From NCBI GenBank assembly GCA_910576955.1, contig CAJTJB010000014.1, positions 1 through 16,945 on the forward strand: 16,945 bases of DNA, given 5' to 3'. Of this stretch, positions 1-7,915 are shown piece by piece. Both the position numbers and the translations under genes were made by a program. How positions within the stretch are numbered: position 1 is the stretch's first letter; each line of letters starts with the position of its first letter. The notes under the pieces are model-generated. The model worked only from the letters and a program-made list of their open reading frames with translations. It searched no databases and was not told the origin of the DNA. The stretch is from an uncultured Alphaproteobacteria bacterium. GTDB lineage: Bacteria; Pseudomonadota; Alphaproteobacteria; RF32; CAG-239.

Positions 1-1115
1 ATAAAGTGACATCAACCGGCTCGTATACCTGCCCGAGTAGTCATCCGCATGTAAACGGTTGTCCGAGTGGATACCACTCTACTGGTTCTACAGCTAGAAA
101 ATGCTCGGTAGACGATTCCCGCACCAGCGGCACTTGCCACAGCTGCGAACCTGATTGCTACTTTGATGCGCTCGACTCCGATGAGTCCTTAAGCTCCAGC
201 TTAAGCTGCTCAACCTGCACCGAAGAACGCAAATCCTACACTCAATCTCAAAAGGGCGGTAGCGCATGCACAGGAAGTAGAACTGTTTACTATTGCCGCT
301 CTACAGGCAAAGAAACCGACTCCAACGGTGGCTGTTGCGCAGCTTCCTCTAAAGGCTGCGATGGTATCTGCAACTCCGGTAAAATTTATGACTGTGCCGG
401 TAATTGTGGAGGCTCTGCGTACTACACCTGCGGAACATACACCGATTCGTATTCTTCAACCGATTGCTACAATTATAGCTCTCAAAAAGAATATTGTTCA
501 GGAAAGACATCCGTAAAAGGCAGTTCAACGTGCTACAAAAAGGGCAGCTCTAAATGTACCGGCTCGCAAATCTGCTCCAGTGGCTCTTGCACCTGCCCGA
601 CTGCCGTAACTTGTGCTAACGGCTGTGATGAATATTATGGCGATCCATGCTCTTCTGTCTGCAAAAAATGTAAAGCTTACTATTCTTTACAGGTAGACTT
701 TACAGCAAGTGCAGGTAGTGGATTAACGCTAGGTTCTACGTCGACGATAAGCTTTACATTTAACGGAAAAACCAAAAACAAAACCGCCAATAGAGGTAAT
801 GTTACGTTTGAGAACCTTTCTGCTGGAACATATACGCTCACAGGGTCTGCCACCATAACTGTTAAAAGAGGACAAGAACGATTTGTATGTCAGCCTTCTA
901 CAGACAGCGTCTTATCAATCAGCCAATCTGTCACTATTCCCGAGACCGTAAGAACATCTGCAAACTTCTATTGCCATTCGGCATCCGGCGGTTCAAGTTC
1001 ATCAGATTGTAAGGCAACCGGTGAGTATGCCGGTTGGTTAGAGTGCGGTACTAAAATATGCCCGCCGCGTTCTAGCTGTGGTGCTTCTGACTGTATTGAG
1101 TGTGCAATCAGGTAA
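1..1115 (+). CDS. Cysteine-rich, probably exported protein with a C-terminal beta-sandwich-like segment (5' partial)
   Basis: The frame is open to the left edge. The GTG at 6 is not a convincing start, so only the last ~370 residues are visible. About 37 of them are cysteines, and the rest is rich in Ser, Thr, Gly, Tyr and Asn, with many small C-x2-5-C knots and a recurring Y-x-STG motif. Near residues 197-225 is a module reading CPT-x3-C-x-NGC...DPC-x2-VC-x2-C that is also present in the Cys-rich protein at the right edge. Residues about 227-325 are nearly Cys-free and beta-rich (GNVTFENLSAGTYTLTG), resembling a transthyretin- or Ig-like sandwich. The tail returns to Cys-rich sequence and ends CIECAIR. 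Such composition suggests a disulfide-knotted extracytoplasmic protein, but the signal peptide lies outside the window. I do not recognise a named family, and the function is unknown. It is certainly a gene (long open frame, consistent composition). Confidence 0.8.
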   Translation, partial: KVTSTGSYTCPSSHPHVNGCPSGYHSTGSTARKCSVDDSRTSGTCHSCEPDCYFDALDSDESLSSSLSCSTCTEERKSYTQSQKGGSACTGSRTVYYCRSTGKETDSNGGCCAASSKGCDGICNSGKIYDCAGNCGGSAYYTCGTYTDSYSSTDCYNYSSQKEYCSGKTSVKGSSTCYKKGSSKCTGSQICSSGSCTCPTAVTCANGCDEYYGDPCSSVCKKCKAYYSLQVDFTASAGSGLTLGSTSTISFTFNGKTKNKTANRGNVTFENLSAGTYTLTGSATITVKRGQERFVCQPSTDSVLSISQSVTIPETVRTSANFYCHSASGGSSSSDCKATGEYAGWLECGTKICPPRSSCGASDCIECAIR

Positions 1116-1192
1116 AATTCAATATGGTGCGGGGTTTACAATAGCCACCTGGCGGACGACGGATGTAGGTTCTGTAGGTAATTGTAAAGATA

Positions 1193-1227
1193 AAGGACAC
1201 TGTCGGTTTTAGCCGATATGTGTCCTT
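1193..1227 (+). terminator. Hairpin downstream of the left Cys-rich gene, possible terminator
   Basis: An outer 8-bp stem (AAGGACAC at 1193-1200 with GTGTCCTT at 1220-1227) continues into an inner stem (TCGG at 1203-1206 with CCGA at 1213-1216) with one bulge and a TTTTAG loop. It lies 78 bases after the stop of the upstream gene. The plus-strand tail is not T-rich, while the minus-strand tail is mildly so. Its role as a terminator, and its direction, are therefore uncertain. Confidence 0.4.
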
Positions 1228-1272
1228 GAATATAAAGCAATCATCAGCGGATAACTTCAGCTGGCAAATTAA

Positions 1273-1488
1273 AAATGTGGCGTAACTTTTACCGCTCTGT
1301 CAGCCAATCTAGCACATTCAGTTGCCTGATGCCATTATGTGAAACTTCGGGATCATTATCTAAAGTCAATAAAAACTTCGGGTTGTATGTCTTGTAATAA
1401 TTACCCAAGCACACGGCAAGGATGTGGACAGCAGGGCGCTAATCAAAGCGATACTTGGAGAAGATGCTGTATTGAGTGCACAAAATAA
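1273..1488 (+). pseudogene. Remnant of a Cys-rich paralogue (C-terminal end, interrupted by TGA)
   Basis: One frame is open from 1273 apart from a TGA at 1327-1329, and it ends with TAA at 1486-1488. From about 1384 it reads as a Cys-rich tail (GCMSC, then GCGQQ, then RRCCIECTK). The final C-C-I-E-C matches the CIEC end of the gene at 1-1115. A strong terminator begins 8 bases after the stop, as expected for a genuine gene end. There is no start codon or ribosome site, and upstream of 1273 the frame is closed. The best reading is the 3' end of a decayed paralogue. TGA recoding is unlikely because nth, tsaD and hemY stop at TGA. The part before 1384 has no clear family character. Confidence 0.4.
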
Positions 1489-1496
1489 ATCAATAA

Positions 1497-1532
1497 TTTC
1501 CTAAAAAGAGGCATGTGTCTCTTTTTAGGAAA
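1497..1532 (+). terminator. Strong rho-independent-type hairpin after the Cys-rich remnant
   Basis: A perfect 14-bp stem (TTTCCTAAAAAGAG at 1497-1510 with its complement at 1519-1532) has an 8-base loop. The T-run lies inside the 3' arm and the A-run in the 5' arm, so it could act in both directions. It follows the TAA of the remnant reading frame at 1486-1488, which supports the idea that a real transcription unit once ended, or still ends, here. Confidence 0.7.
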
Positions 1533-1833
1533 TGCGCCATTCGTTAGGGATTATTGCCATCATATATAAATGTTTTATGCCCATAACCAGCATTTAATTT
1601 CAGGATGACATAATATATTATATCATTATCAGGGTAATTTTCACAAAAAGCCTAAAATTTCGAATAGATTTTTAGATTTTACATAACCGGTTATATGGAG
1701 AGGTATTTATTGATTGAAAGTGCTCGCCCCTGTTTTGTGCTCAAGGAATGGCTGAAAAAGAAAGAAAGCGCTTGGGGGGATAAAAAAGCGCAACCAATTG
1801 AAGAATCCATAAATGAGGGTATTTCCAATATGA
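1533..1833. other. AT-rich intergenic stretch with two perfect palindromes
   Basis: No convincing gene is present. There are two 12-bp perfect palindromes: ATAATATATTAT (1610-1621) and ATAACCGGTTAT (1683-1694). A ribosome-site-like GGAGAGG (1697-1703) lies 6 bases before a TTG (1710) that opens a weak 70-codon frame to 1922. That frame runs through the terminator at 1834-1855, so it is not listed as a gene. Confidence 0.4.
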
Positions 1834-1855
1834 AAAGGGAGCTTTCGCTCCCTTT
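1834..1855 (-). terminator. Terminator of the tsaD-to-envZ operon, possibly bidirectional
   Basis: A 9-bp stem (AAAGGGAGC at 1834-1842 with GCTCCCTTT at 1847-1855) encloses a four-base loop. Read on the minus strand the loop is GAAA, a stable GNRA tetraloop, followed by a short T-run. It lies about 55 bases beyond the kinase stop, the expected place for the operon terminator. On the plus strand CCTTTTT follows the stem, so it may work both ways. Confidence 0.7.
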
Positions 1856-1908
1856 CCTTTTTCCGTCAAGCTTATCTGCTGCGGAACACATATTTTCGTA
1901 TGTGAGAG

Positions 1909-3270
1909 TTATAAGGGAATAGAAATGAGTACCCTCAAGCCTCCTAATTCGCTATCGGTTAACTCAATTTTTCCGCCGTGAGAAGTTATAATATCACGGG
2001 CAATAGATAATCCCAAACCAACACCGCCGGTTTCTTTATTGCGGGATTCATCGAGCCGGTAAAAAGCTTTAAATACTTCTTCGCGTTTTTCAGGCGGAAT
2101 TCCCGGTCCATCGTCATCAACCGTTATCTCAAGCTTGTTATTATTGCTTTCCAGTGCAACAGCAATCGTTTTACCATAATTAAACGCATTGGAGATAATG
2201 TTTGTAACCGCACGTTTCAAAGCCTGTTCACGCCCTTGAATAGCACTGACTTGGTCATTGGTAGAATAGCGTATCATTGCTTTTGTGTTGCGGAATTTGT
2301 TGATGATGCTCAAAATAAGCTCGTTCATATCCACAAAAGTATTTTTCTCGCCGCCCTCGCCGGATACAAACGCTAAATAGCCATCCAGCATTTTTTCCAT
2401 CTCGCCGATGTCTTCCACAAATTCCTTATTATCGGGCGAATCTGGCAACATTGCGAGCTGCAGGCGCATACGCGTCAACGGCGTGCGCAAGTCATGCGAT
2501 ACGCCCGCCAACATTTGCGTCCGTTCGGAAATTTGCTTTTGAATACGCTCTTTCATTTTAATAAAAGCAATACCGGCTTTTCTGACTTCAGAAGAACCGT
2601 AAGGCTTGAACGGCGTATTGATGCCTTTACCGAAATCTTCGGCAACCTGTGCTAATGTGGCGATTGACCGTACTTGAATGCGCAAAAACAGCGTTGCAAC
2701 CAAAAACAGCAGTAAGGAAGTGCTGACCATCCACGCAACAAAACCGAAAATAGAAGAGCTGAAAATCTTTTTGGTTGATGTCTTAAAACGGTATAAACCA
2801 CTTTGCATTTCAACCAAAACCACAACATCATCCCGCCCGTTCATTAAATAAACACTAGTTATTGCCTGCGGGAATTTTTTATGCAGTGATTCCTCTAAAA
2901 AACCGGTAACAATTTTGTATTCTTTGCCATAATGCGTGTTTGTTTTGACGGCTAATTGCTCATCGCCTGTAATCAGCTCAAACTCCATATTATATTCATT
3001 TTCGTACACCTGCTGTATTTCCGGCAATAATGACGGGTTTTTGCCGGTCATCTCAATTGCAACGGCAATATTGTTGGACAAGTTATCAGACAAACGTTTG
3101 CCGACTTTTTCCCAGTTGCCGTTAAAAAAGGCATAAACAGAAACGACCTGCACCAAAATCAATGGTACGAAAATTAACAACATCGTACGGAAAAACAATG
3201 TATTCGGCAACATCTTAAGCTTGAGATATTGTAAAATCTTTTCCATTTTTCCGGGGAATTTAATATGCAT
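1909..3270 (-). CDS. envZ: EnvZ-like sensor histidine kinase
   Basis: A 453-residue inner-membrane kinase expected to phosphorylate the adjacent OmpR-type regulator. Visible parts in order are transmembrane helix 1 (about 25-48), a periplasmic sensor of about 125 residues, transmembrane helix 2 (about 174-197), a HAMP linker (198-250), a HisKA dimerisation helix with phospho-acceptor His259 in SHDLRTPLTRMRLQ, and a HATPase domain. The HATPase domain has the N box (Asn361), G1 (DDDGPGIP, 385-392) and G2 (GVGLGLSIA, 416-424). The HDLRTPLTR signature is typical of EnvZ-class kinases. The ATG is preceded by AAAGGAGAG. The gene starts 11 bases after the regulator and is the last gene of the operon, before the terminator at 1834-1855. 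The stimulus is unknown. The gene symbol denotes class rather than proven orthology, because related alphaproteobacterial pairs have other names (PetP/PetR). Confidence 0.88.
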   Translation of the reverse strand: MHIKFPGKMEKILQYLKLKMLPNTLFFRTMLLIFVPLILVQVVSVYAFFNGNWEKVGKRLSDNLSNNIAVAIEMTGKNPSLLPEIQQVYENEYNMEFELITGDEQLAVKTNTHYGKEYKIVTGFLEESLHKKFPQAITSVYLMNGRDDVVVLVEMQSGLYRFKTSTKKIFSSSIFGFVAWMVSTSLLLFLVATLFLRIQVRSIATLAQVAEDFGKGINTPFKPYGSSEVRKAGIAFIKMKERIQKQISERTQMLAGVSHDLRTPLTRMRLQLAMLPDSPDNKEFVEDIGEMEKMLDGYLAFVSGEGGEKNTFVDMNELILSIINKFRNTKAMIRYSTNDQVSAIQGREQALKRAVTNIISNAFNYGKTIAVALESNNNKLEITVDDDGPGIPPEKREEVFKAFYRLDESRNKETGGVGLGLSIARDIITSHGGKIELTDSELGGLRVLISIPL

Positions 3271-3281
3271 TTTACTCTCCT

Positions 3282-3971
3282 TTATTCAGAAATTAACATA
3301 TACCCTTTGCCGCGTACTGTTTGCAAATAACGCGGATTTTTAGTATCTGTTTCTATTTTTTTGCGTAAGCGGGTTATCTGGACATCAACTGTCCGCAAAT
3401 TATCGCCAACGCCCAAAATTTCCGCCAGTTCTTCACGCGTATGAACATCGCCGACTTTGCGTCCGAACAATGTTAATAAGGTGCGCTCAACCGGCGTGAT
3501 ATGGATAACTTCGCCACTGTTATCCCTTAATTCGCCTTTATCCAAATCATACGAAATTCCGTGAAACAGCAATTTTGAGGATTGCTCTTTTGCCTGAATG
3601 GTACGGCGCAGAATATTATTGATACGCAAAACCAGCTCTTTAGGTTCAAAAGGTTTCGGAACATAATCGTCCGCCCCTGTTTCAAGCCCGTTAATCCGGT
3701 CTTCTGCCTCACCCATTGCCGTCAGCAAAATAACCGGCGTGGAATTGTCTTTGGCCCTTAACTGACGCAAAAATTCCGTTCCGGTCACTTTGGGCATCAT
3801 AATATCGACAATTAAAATATCAAATTTATAGATGGATAAAAAATCTTCAGCTTCAAAAGCATCTTTTGCCGCGGAAACCAAAAAACCTTGTTCCCGCAAA
3901 TATCGCTGAAGAAGGCTTCTCAAACGCGTGTCGTCGTCCACAACCAAAATATGCTTTTGAGCCTCTTGCAT
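3282..3971 (-). CDS. ompR: OmpR-family response regulator
   Basis: A 229-residue DNA-binding regulator partnered with the kinase that follows it. The receiver domain (about 7-122) has the acidic pocket D12-D14, phospho-acceptor Asp56 in DILIVDIMMP, the switch Thr84 and Lys106 in DDYVPKPF. A winged-helix effector domain (about 135-227) carries the OmpR/PhoB pattern of a recognition helix VDVQITRLRKKIE and a wing ending TVRGKGYML. Length is normal for the family. The gene sits 12 bases after pgsA and 11 before the kinase, so the pair is translated from one message. It probably controls envelope genes, as OmpR does, but no target site can be assigned from this window. Confidence 0.9.
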   Translation of the reverse strand: MQEAQKHILVVDDDTRLRSLLQRYLREQGFLVSAAKDAFEAEDFLSIYKFDILIVDIMMPKVTGTEFLRQLRAKDNSTPVILLTAMGEAEDRINGLETGADDYVPKPFEPKELVLRINNILRRTIQAKEQSSKLLFHGISYDLDKGELRDNSGEVIHITPVERTLLTLFGRKVGDVHTREELAEILGVGDNLRTVDVQITRLRKKIETDTKNPRYLQTVRGKGYMLISE

Positions 3972-3983
3972 GGTAAGAAACCT

Positions 3984-4571
3984 TTATTTATTCTTTTTTG
4001 CAGCAGTTTTCTTTGCCTGTTGAGTTTGATTTTCTGCTCTGATATACTCTAAAGTTTTTTCAAAATATTGATATCCGGTAATAAATGTTAAAACACCGGC
4101 AACCCAAAGCAAAATCTCGCCCAATGTTCCCCAAAACAGCCAGCCTTTGAAGAAAATCATGGCAAGAGCAGTCATCTGGAAACCAGTTTTCCATTTTGCC
4201 AAACGCGTTACGGGCAGACCGACATTAACTTCGCGCAAAAACTCACGCAACCCCGAAACCAACAACTCGCGGCATAAAATCACAAAAACAGGAATAAAGG
4301 TAATCGGTTCAACCATATGTTTAGCCAAAATTACCACCAACGCCGCAGCGACTAAAAGCTTATCAGCAATCGGGTCTAACAAGCGCCCGAATGCGGAAAC
4401 TTCGCCGCGCGCGCGCGCCAGTTTGCCGTCATAATAGTCGGTTATCGAAGCGGCAATAAACAATATGCCGGCAAAATAAGTATAAAAACAGCAATCAAAG
4501 TAAACCGACATAAAAACAAGCGGAATGACAGCGATTCTTGAAATAGTCAGCAAGTTCGGCAAATTATACAC
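3984..4571 (-). CDS. pgsA: CDP-diacylglycerol--glycerol-3-phosphate 3-phosphatidyltransferase
   Basis: A 195-residue inner-membrane enzyme. It transfers a phosphatidyl group from CDP-diacylglycerol to glycerol-3-phosphate, the first committed step to phosphatidylglycerol. It shows the full CDP-alcohol phosphotransferase signature at residues 45-70: DYYDG, then LAR, then G-x3-D and PIAD (Asp45, Asp48, Asp66, Asp70). Hydrophobic membrane segments lie on both sides, and the N-terminus NLPNLLTISRI is typical of PgsA. The start is GTG at 4571, preceded by GGAAAGGAAAG. It lies 57 bases after uvrC, and this gap holds a TATAAT-like box on the minus strand (4613-4618), so an extra promoter for pgsA-ompR-envZ is possible. 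The Ala-Arg-Ala-Arg part of the motif is encoded by an alternating CG run (4406-4418). Confidence 0.92.
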   Translation of the reverse strand: MYNLPNLLTISRIAVIPLVFMSVYFDCCFYTYFAGILFIAASITDYYDGKLARARGEVSAFGRLLDPIADKLLVAAALVVILAKHMVEPITFIPVFVILCRELLVSGLREFLREVNVGLPVTRLAKWKTGFQMTALAMIFFKGWLFWGTLGEILLWVAGVLTFITGYQYFEKTLEYIRAENQTQQAKKTAAKKNK

Positions 4572-4628
4572 GATACTTTCCTTTCCAATAACTTGAGTTC
4601 AATTTGCCTTTGATTATAATGCGTTTTT

Positions 4629-6434
4629 TTATTTATGGAAGAAATTATAAATGTTTTCAGCCGTTTTTTTATTAATACCCGGAACTTTGGCTATGTCTTC
4701 AACGGAAGCGTCTTTAATAATCTCTACTGAACCGAAATGGTTTAAGAGGTCGCGTTTTCGTTTTGCGCCGATACCCTCAATATCATCCAGCCCTGATTTG
4801 CTCATTGATTTTGCCCGCTTTTTACGGTGTGTCCCGATAGCAAAACGGTGTGCCTCATCTCGGAGATTTTGCAGATAAAATGCGATTGCCGAACGATATG
4901 GCAGGGCAAAACTTTCTTTTCCGACTTGATGATAAAACTCTTTGCCAGCGTTGCGGTCAACTCCTTTAGAGATGGCAATAATGCTAATTCCGCTTAAGTC
5001 ATACTCTTTTAAACTCTCATGCACGGCATGGAGCTGCCCCAGCCCGCCGTCAAGCAAAATCACATCCGGCTTATTTTCCGGTGTCATACGGTCAAAACGG
5101 CGTTTCAGCACCTCTTTCATCATGGCAAAATCGTCGTTGGTAATTGTGGGGTCTTTGATATTAAATGTTCGGTACGACTTTTTATCAAACCCCTCGGGCG
5201 TTGCCACCACCATCGCGCCGACGGCATAAGTTCCCTGATTATGCGAGTTGTCATAAATTTCAATTCGTTCCGGCAGCCGCGGCAGGTCAAAATAGGTTTT
5301 CATTTCTTCCAGATTGGCAAGAATGCTCTTATTTTCCGCCAAACGCCGTTCTATGGCCGCAAGAGCGTTTTTCTTGGCATTTTCCGTGAGCTTAAATTTA
5401 TTTCCTTTTGAAAATGTTTCTATTTTAACCGCGAGCGCATCTTCTAAAAACTCTTTATTTTCCAGAGGTTCCGACAAATATATTTCTTTGGGCGTGAGGT
5501 GGTTTGTGTAAAACGTGCTTAAAAAGGCTTCCAAAACTTCCGCCGCCGTTGCTTCTTCGGTTTTTTTGATAAAATATGGCGCATTGCCGCAGTTTTGCCC
5601 GCCGCGGATGAAAAAGATTTCAATGCAATACCAATCGTCTTTCTGCGCAATACCGATAATATCGACAGATTTTAAGCCGCCGTATTCGAGATTTGCGTGC
5701 GTCTGAATGCTGGTCAGGGCTTTTATGCGCTCCCTGAAAATAATGGCTTGCTCAAAATTTTCCTCCTCGCTTGCTTGCTGCATTTTTTGTGACAGCTCTT
5801 CCTGAATGGTCACATTTTTCCCTTCCAGAAAAGCTACGACTTCTTTTACCAGTTGGGCATAGTCTTCTTTGTTGATTTTGCCGACACATGGGGCAGAACA
5901 ACGTTTTATCTGATACAGCAGGCACGGGCGCTCGCGATTATGAAAAACATTATCTCGACAGCTGCGGAGCATAAATATTTTTTGGATAATATCCATAACG
6001 TTATTAACATCCGTTGCGCTGGCATATGGTCCGAAATATTTGCAGCCGTTACCGCGATTGCCCCTGTATTTGCGCAGCGCCGGATAGTCATCTCGCAAAT
6101 TCAGCATCAAGTGCGGATATGATTTGTCGTCTTTGAGTAATATATTATATTTGGGATGCAGCTTTTTTATCAGTTCATTTTCAACCACCAGAGCGCGGTT
6201 TTCGTTTTCAACGATAATAAACTCCATTTTGCGGACTTCCGCCACCATTCGCTGCAATCGGATGGTCAATTGTTCGATGCGCGTATAAGCGACAATGCGT
6301 TTTTTTATGTTTTTGGCTTTGCCGACATATAAAACCTCGCCGTTTTCATTAAGCATACGGTAAACCCCCGGCGCCTCCGGAGCAATTTTTACATTTTCTC
6401 GCAAAATGCTTAAACCAAGCTTGATATCAAACAT
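4629..6434 (-). CDS. uvrC: Excinuclease ABC subunit C (UvrC)
   Basis: The dual-incision nuclease of nucleotide excision repair, acting with UvrA/UvrB in the cytoplasm. From the ATG at 6434 it has 601 residues. The N-terminal GIY-YIG nuclease includes GVY (23-25), LYVGKAKNIKKR (35-46) and HPKYNILLKDDKSYP. Four cysteines (C159, C171, C179, C183 in the RPCLLYQIKRCSAPC region) match those that bind an iron-sulfur cluster in UvrC. A UVR segment for UvrB contact lies near 210-245. The RNase H-like second nuclease has IYDNSH (D395), NDDFAMM (434-435), LLDGG (D462) and RDEAH (H529). A double helix-hairpin-helix spans 550-601. A TTG 7 codons upstream is possible, but it would overlap the preceding gene by 19 bases. 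The ATG lies 2 bases after that gene's stop, suggesting coupled translation. Confidence 0.95.
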   Translation of the reverse strand: MFDIKLGLSILRENVKIAPEAPGVYRMLNENGEVLYVGKAKNIKKRIVAYTRIEQLTIRLQRMVAEVRKMEFIIVENENRALVVENELIKKLHPKYNILLKDDKSYPHLMLNLRDDYPALRKYRGNRGNGCKYFGPYASATDVNNVMDIIQKIFMLRSCRDNVFHNRERPCLLYQIKRCSAPCVGKINKEDYAQLVKEVVAFLEGKNVTIQEELSQKMQQASEEENFEQAIIFRERIKALTSIQTHANLEYGGLKSVDIIGIAQKDDWYCIEIFFIRGGQNCGNAPYFIKKTEEATAAEVLEAFLSTFYTNHLTPKEIYLSEPLENKEFLEDALAVKIETFSKGNKFKLTENAKKNALAAIERRLAENKSILANLEEMKTYFDLPRLPERIEIYDNSHNQGTYAVGAMVVATPEGFDKKSYRTFNIKDPTITNDDFAMMKEVLKRRFDRMTPENKPDVILLDGGLGQLHAVHESLKEYDLSGISIIAISKGVDRNAGKEFYHQVGKESFALPYRSAIAFYLQNLRDEAHRFAIGTHRKKRAKSMSKSGLDDIEGIGAKRKRDLLNHFGSVEIIKDASVEDIAKVPGINKKTAENIYNFFHK

Positions 6435-6436
6435 AT

Positions 6437-7915
6437 TTAATCCATAAATTTCCAAGTGCTGCCGTTATAAACACATTGATGTTTTTGATATTGCGGTTTT
6501 AAGATGAATAACTCGCCGATGCCGCTGTAATCATAATATGTATCCAGCAAATATCGGTTGATTTGGTGGGCAATGACTTTTTTGCCGCGCTCTTCTTCAT
6601 AAGTGTCCCAATATACGCCGCCGGAGATAAGCTTTGGTTTCAGGGTGCGGATTAGTTCATTCAGATTATCTCGCGGGGCAATTCCCGTCTTCTCGCCCAA
6701 TATGTCTATCTGCCCTAAAAGAATGGCATAATATCCCGCATCTTTGGCTTTCAGGTTATAAGTGGAATAATACCCGTTTATCGCATAGTCACAAGGGGTA
6801 AGCAGGTCGAAAGCCATATCATGCCCGTTTGTGTTATAATAATTCACTATTTCTTTTTTGTATGTGACCATATAATTGTAACCTAACATAAACAACAGAT
6901 AAACCACACCCAACACAGCGCCTGCCGGCTTTAACTTTTGGCATTTATCCCATAATATAACAGTCAGCACAATTCCGGTCATCAGCCAGAAAATGACATA
7001 ATGCAAAAAGGCCGAAAAATAAAATATCCGTAAAAAGGTTTCTTCAATAAACATCAGGCTGAAGATGACCTCAATATAATTGCCGCGATATAAAAAGTAA
7101 ATAGAGGCAATTCCCCCTAAAGGTATGAATATATAAAAATCTATATATTCAAAAGGCGGAAAAATAATACGGTGCTTTCCGAAAATATCCGGTATATAAG
7201 AATTAAACAAATAATTTGAACGCCAATAAACATCCAGTGCCTCATGGTGGTATAAATAGCCGATAAACAGGCATAATAAGAGTAGCGGCAAAATCAGGGC
7301 ATATGCACAATCTTTTAGTTTTATTTTGCCGCAACACAGCCAATAGGCAGCCGCGCCGCCCGGTATGACCATATTAAGCAAAACTTTCTGTGTAAACATA
7401 AAGCTCAAAAAGAAACAGAAGAAACTTATAACCAAAGCCCTTAAGGCATTTTCCTTAATATATACAAACAGATAATAAAGCCCCATAAAGAACAACAAAT
7501 ACATAAAAGTATCCGGTCTGTAATCTGTTGACCATAAGAGCGAGTATGAGGAAACGGTGGCTGCTGCCACAAATAAAGAGGCAATTTTTCCGGAACCGCT
7601 TAATTCGGCAATTTTGCCCAAATAATATGCAATCAGGCACAAGACAATCACGCCGACAACATTAAAAACCGCAAAAATATTATGGTTGTCAATTAAATCG
7701 GCAACAAACGGCGCAGATAAATACCATGTCAGAGGGTTATGGTGTTGAAAAAAATCTTTATAAGGAATGTACCCCTGCCAAATGAGCCAAGACGTATGCA
7801 AATGCTCGACATTATCTCCGTTTGCTTTGAGGATAATGCCGTAAATATAAGCGCCGCTTAATGCCATTGCGGTCATAAAAATCCATAAAAATGCATTTAA
7901 ATATTTAGTTTGCAT
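6437..7915 (-). CDS. GT-C fold membrane glycosyltransferase, paralogue 2
   Basis: A 492-residue polytopic membrane protein with about ten hydrophobic helices and a soluble C-terminal part of roughly 130 residues. The first outer loop has the motif NGDNVEH (32-38) and YKDFFQHHNPLTW (52-64). This corresponds to the acidic residues and the 'y-d-f...P' loop of the PMT/ArnT-like (PMT_2) GT-C superfamily, whose members use polyprenyl-phosphate sugars on the outer face of the inner membrane. It is clearly homologous to its upstream neighbour along its whole length: both have RPDTFM/NPDTFM, FTQK, WRSNY/WQSNY, TPCDY, YY...LGxID and KPK-x3-GG-x-YW. The two overlap by 11 bases (start ATG inside the previous gene's end), so translation is coupled. 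Sugar and acceptor cannot be told from sequence. Candidates are lipid A, a surface glycan or exported protein. Confidence 0.75.
   Translation of the reverse strand: MQTKYLNAFLWIFMTAMALSGAYIYGIILKANGDNVEHLHTSWLIWQGYIPYKDFFQHHNPLTWYLSAPFVADLIDNHNIFAVFNVVGVIVLCLIAYYLGKIAELSGSGKIASLFVAAATVSSYSLLWSTDYRPDTFMYLLFFMGLYYLFVYIKENALRALVISFFCFFLSFMFTQKVLLNMVIPGGAAAYWLCCGKIKLKDCAYALILPLLLLCLFIGYLYHHEALDVYWRSNYLFNSYIPDIFGKHRIIFPPFEYIDFYIFIPLGGIASIYFLYRGNYIEVIFSLMFIEETFLRIFYFSAFLHYVIFWLMTGIVLTVILWDKCQKLKPAGAVLGVVYLLFMLGYNYMVTYKKEIVNYYNTNGHDMAFDLLTPCDYAINGYYSTYNLKAKDAGYYAILLGQIDILGEKTGIAPRDNLNELIRTLKPKLISGGVYWDTYEEERGKKVIAHQINRYLLDTYYDYSGIGELFILKPQYQKHQCVYNGSTWKFMD

Noticed and set aside
1327..1329. TGA in the Cys-rich remnant read as Trp (recoded genetic code)
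   Set aside because: nth, tsaD and hemY end at TGA in sensible places, so TGA is an ordinary stop here; decay is the simpler reading.
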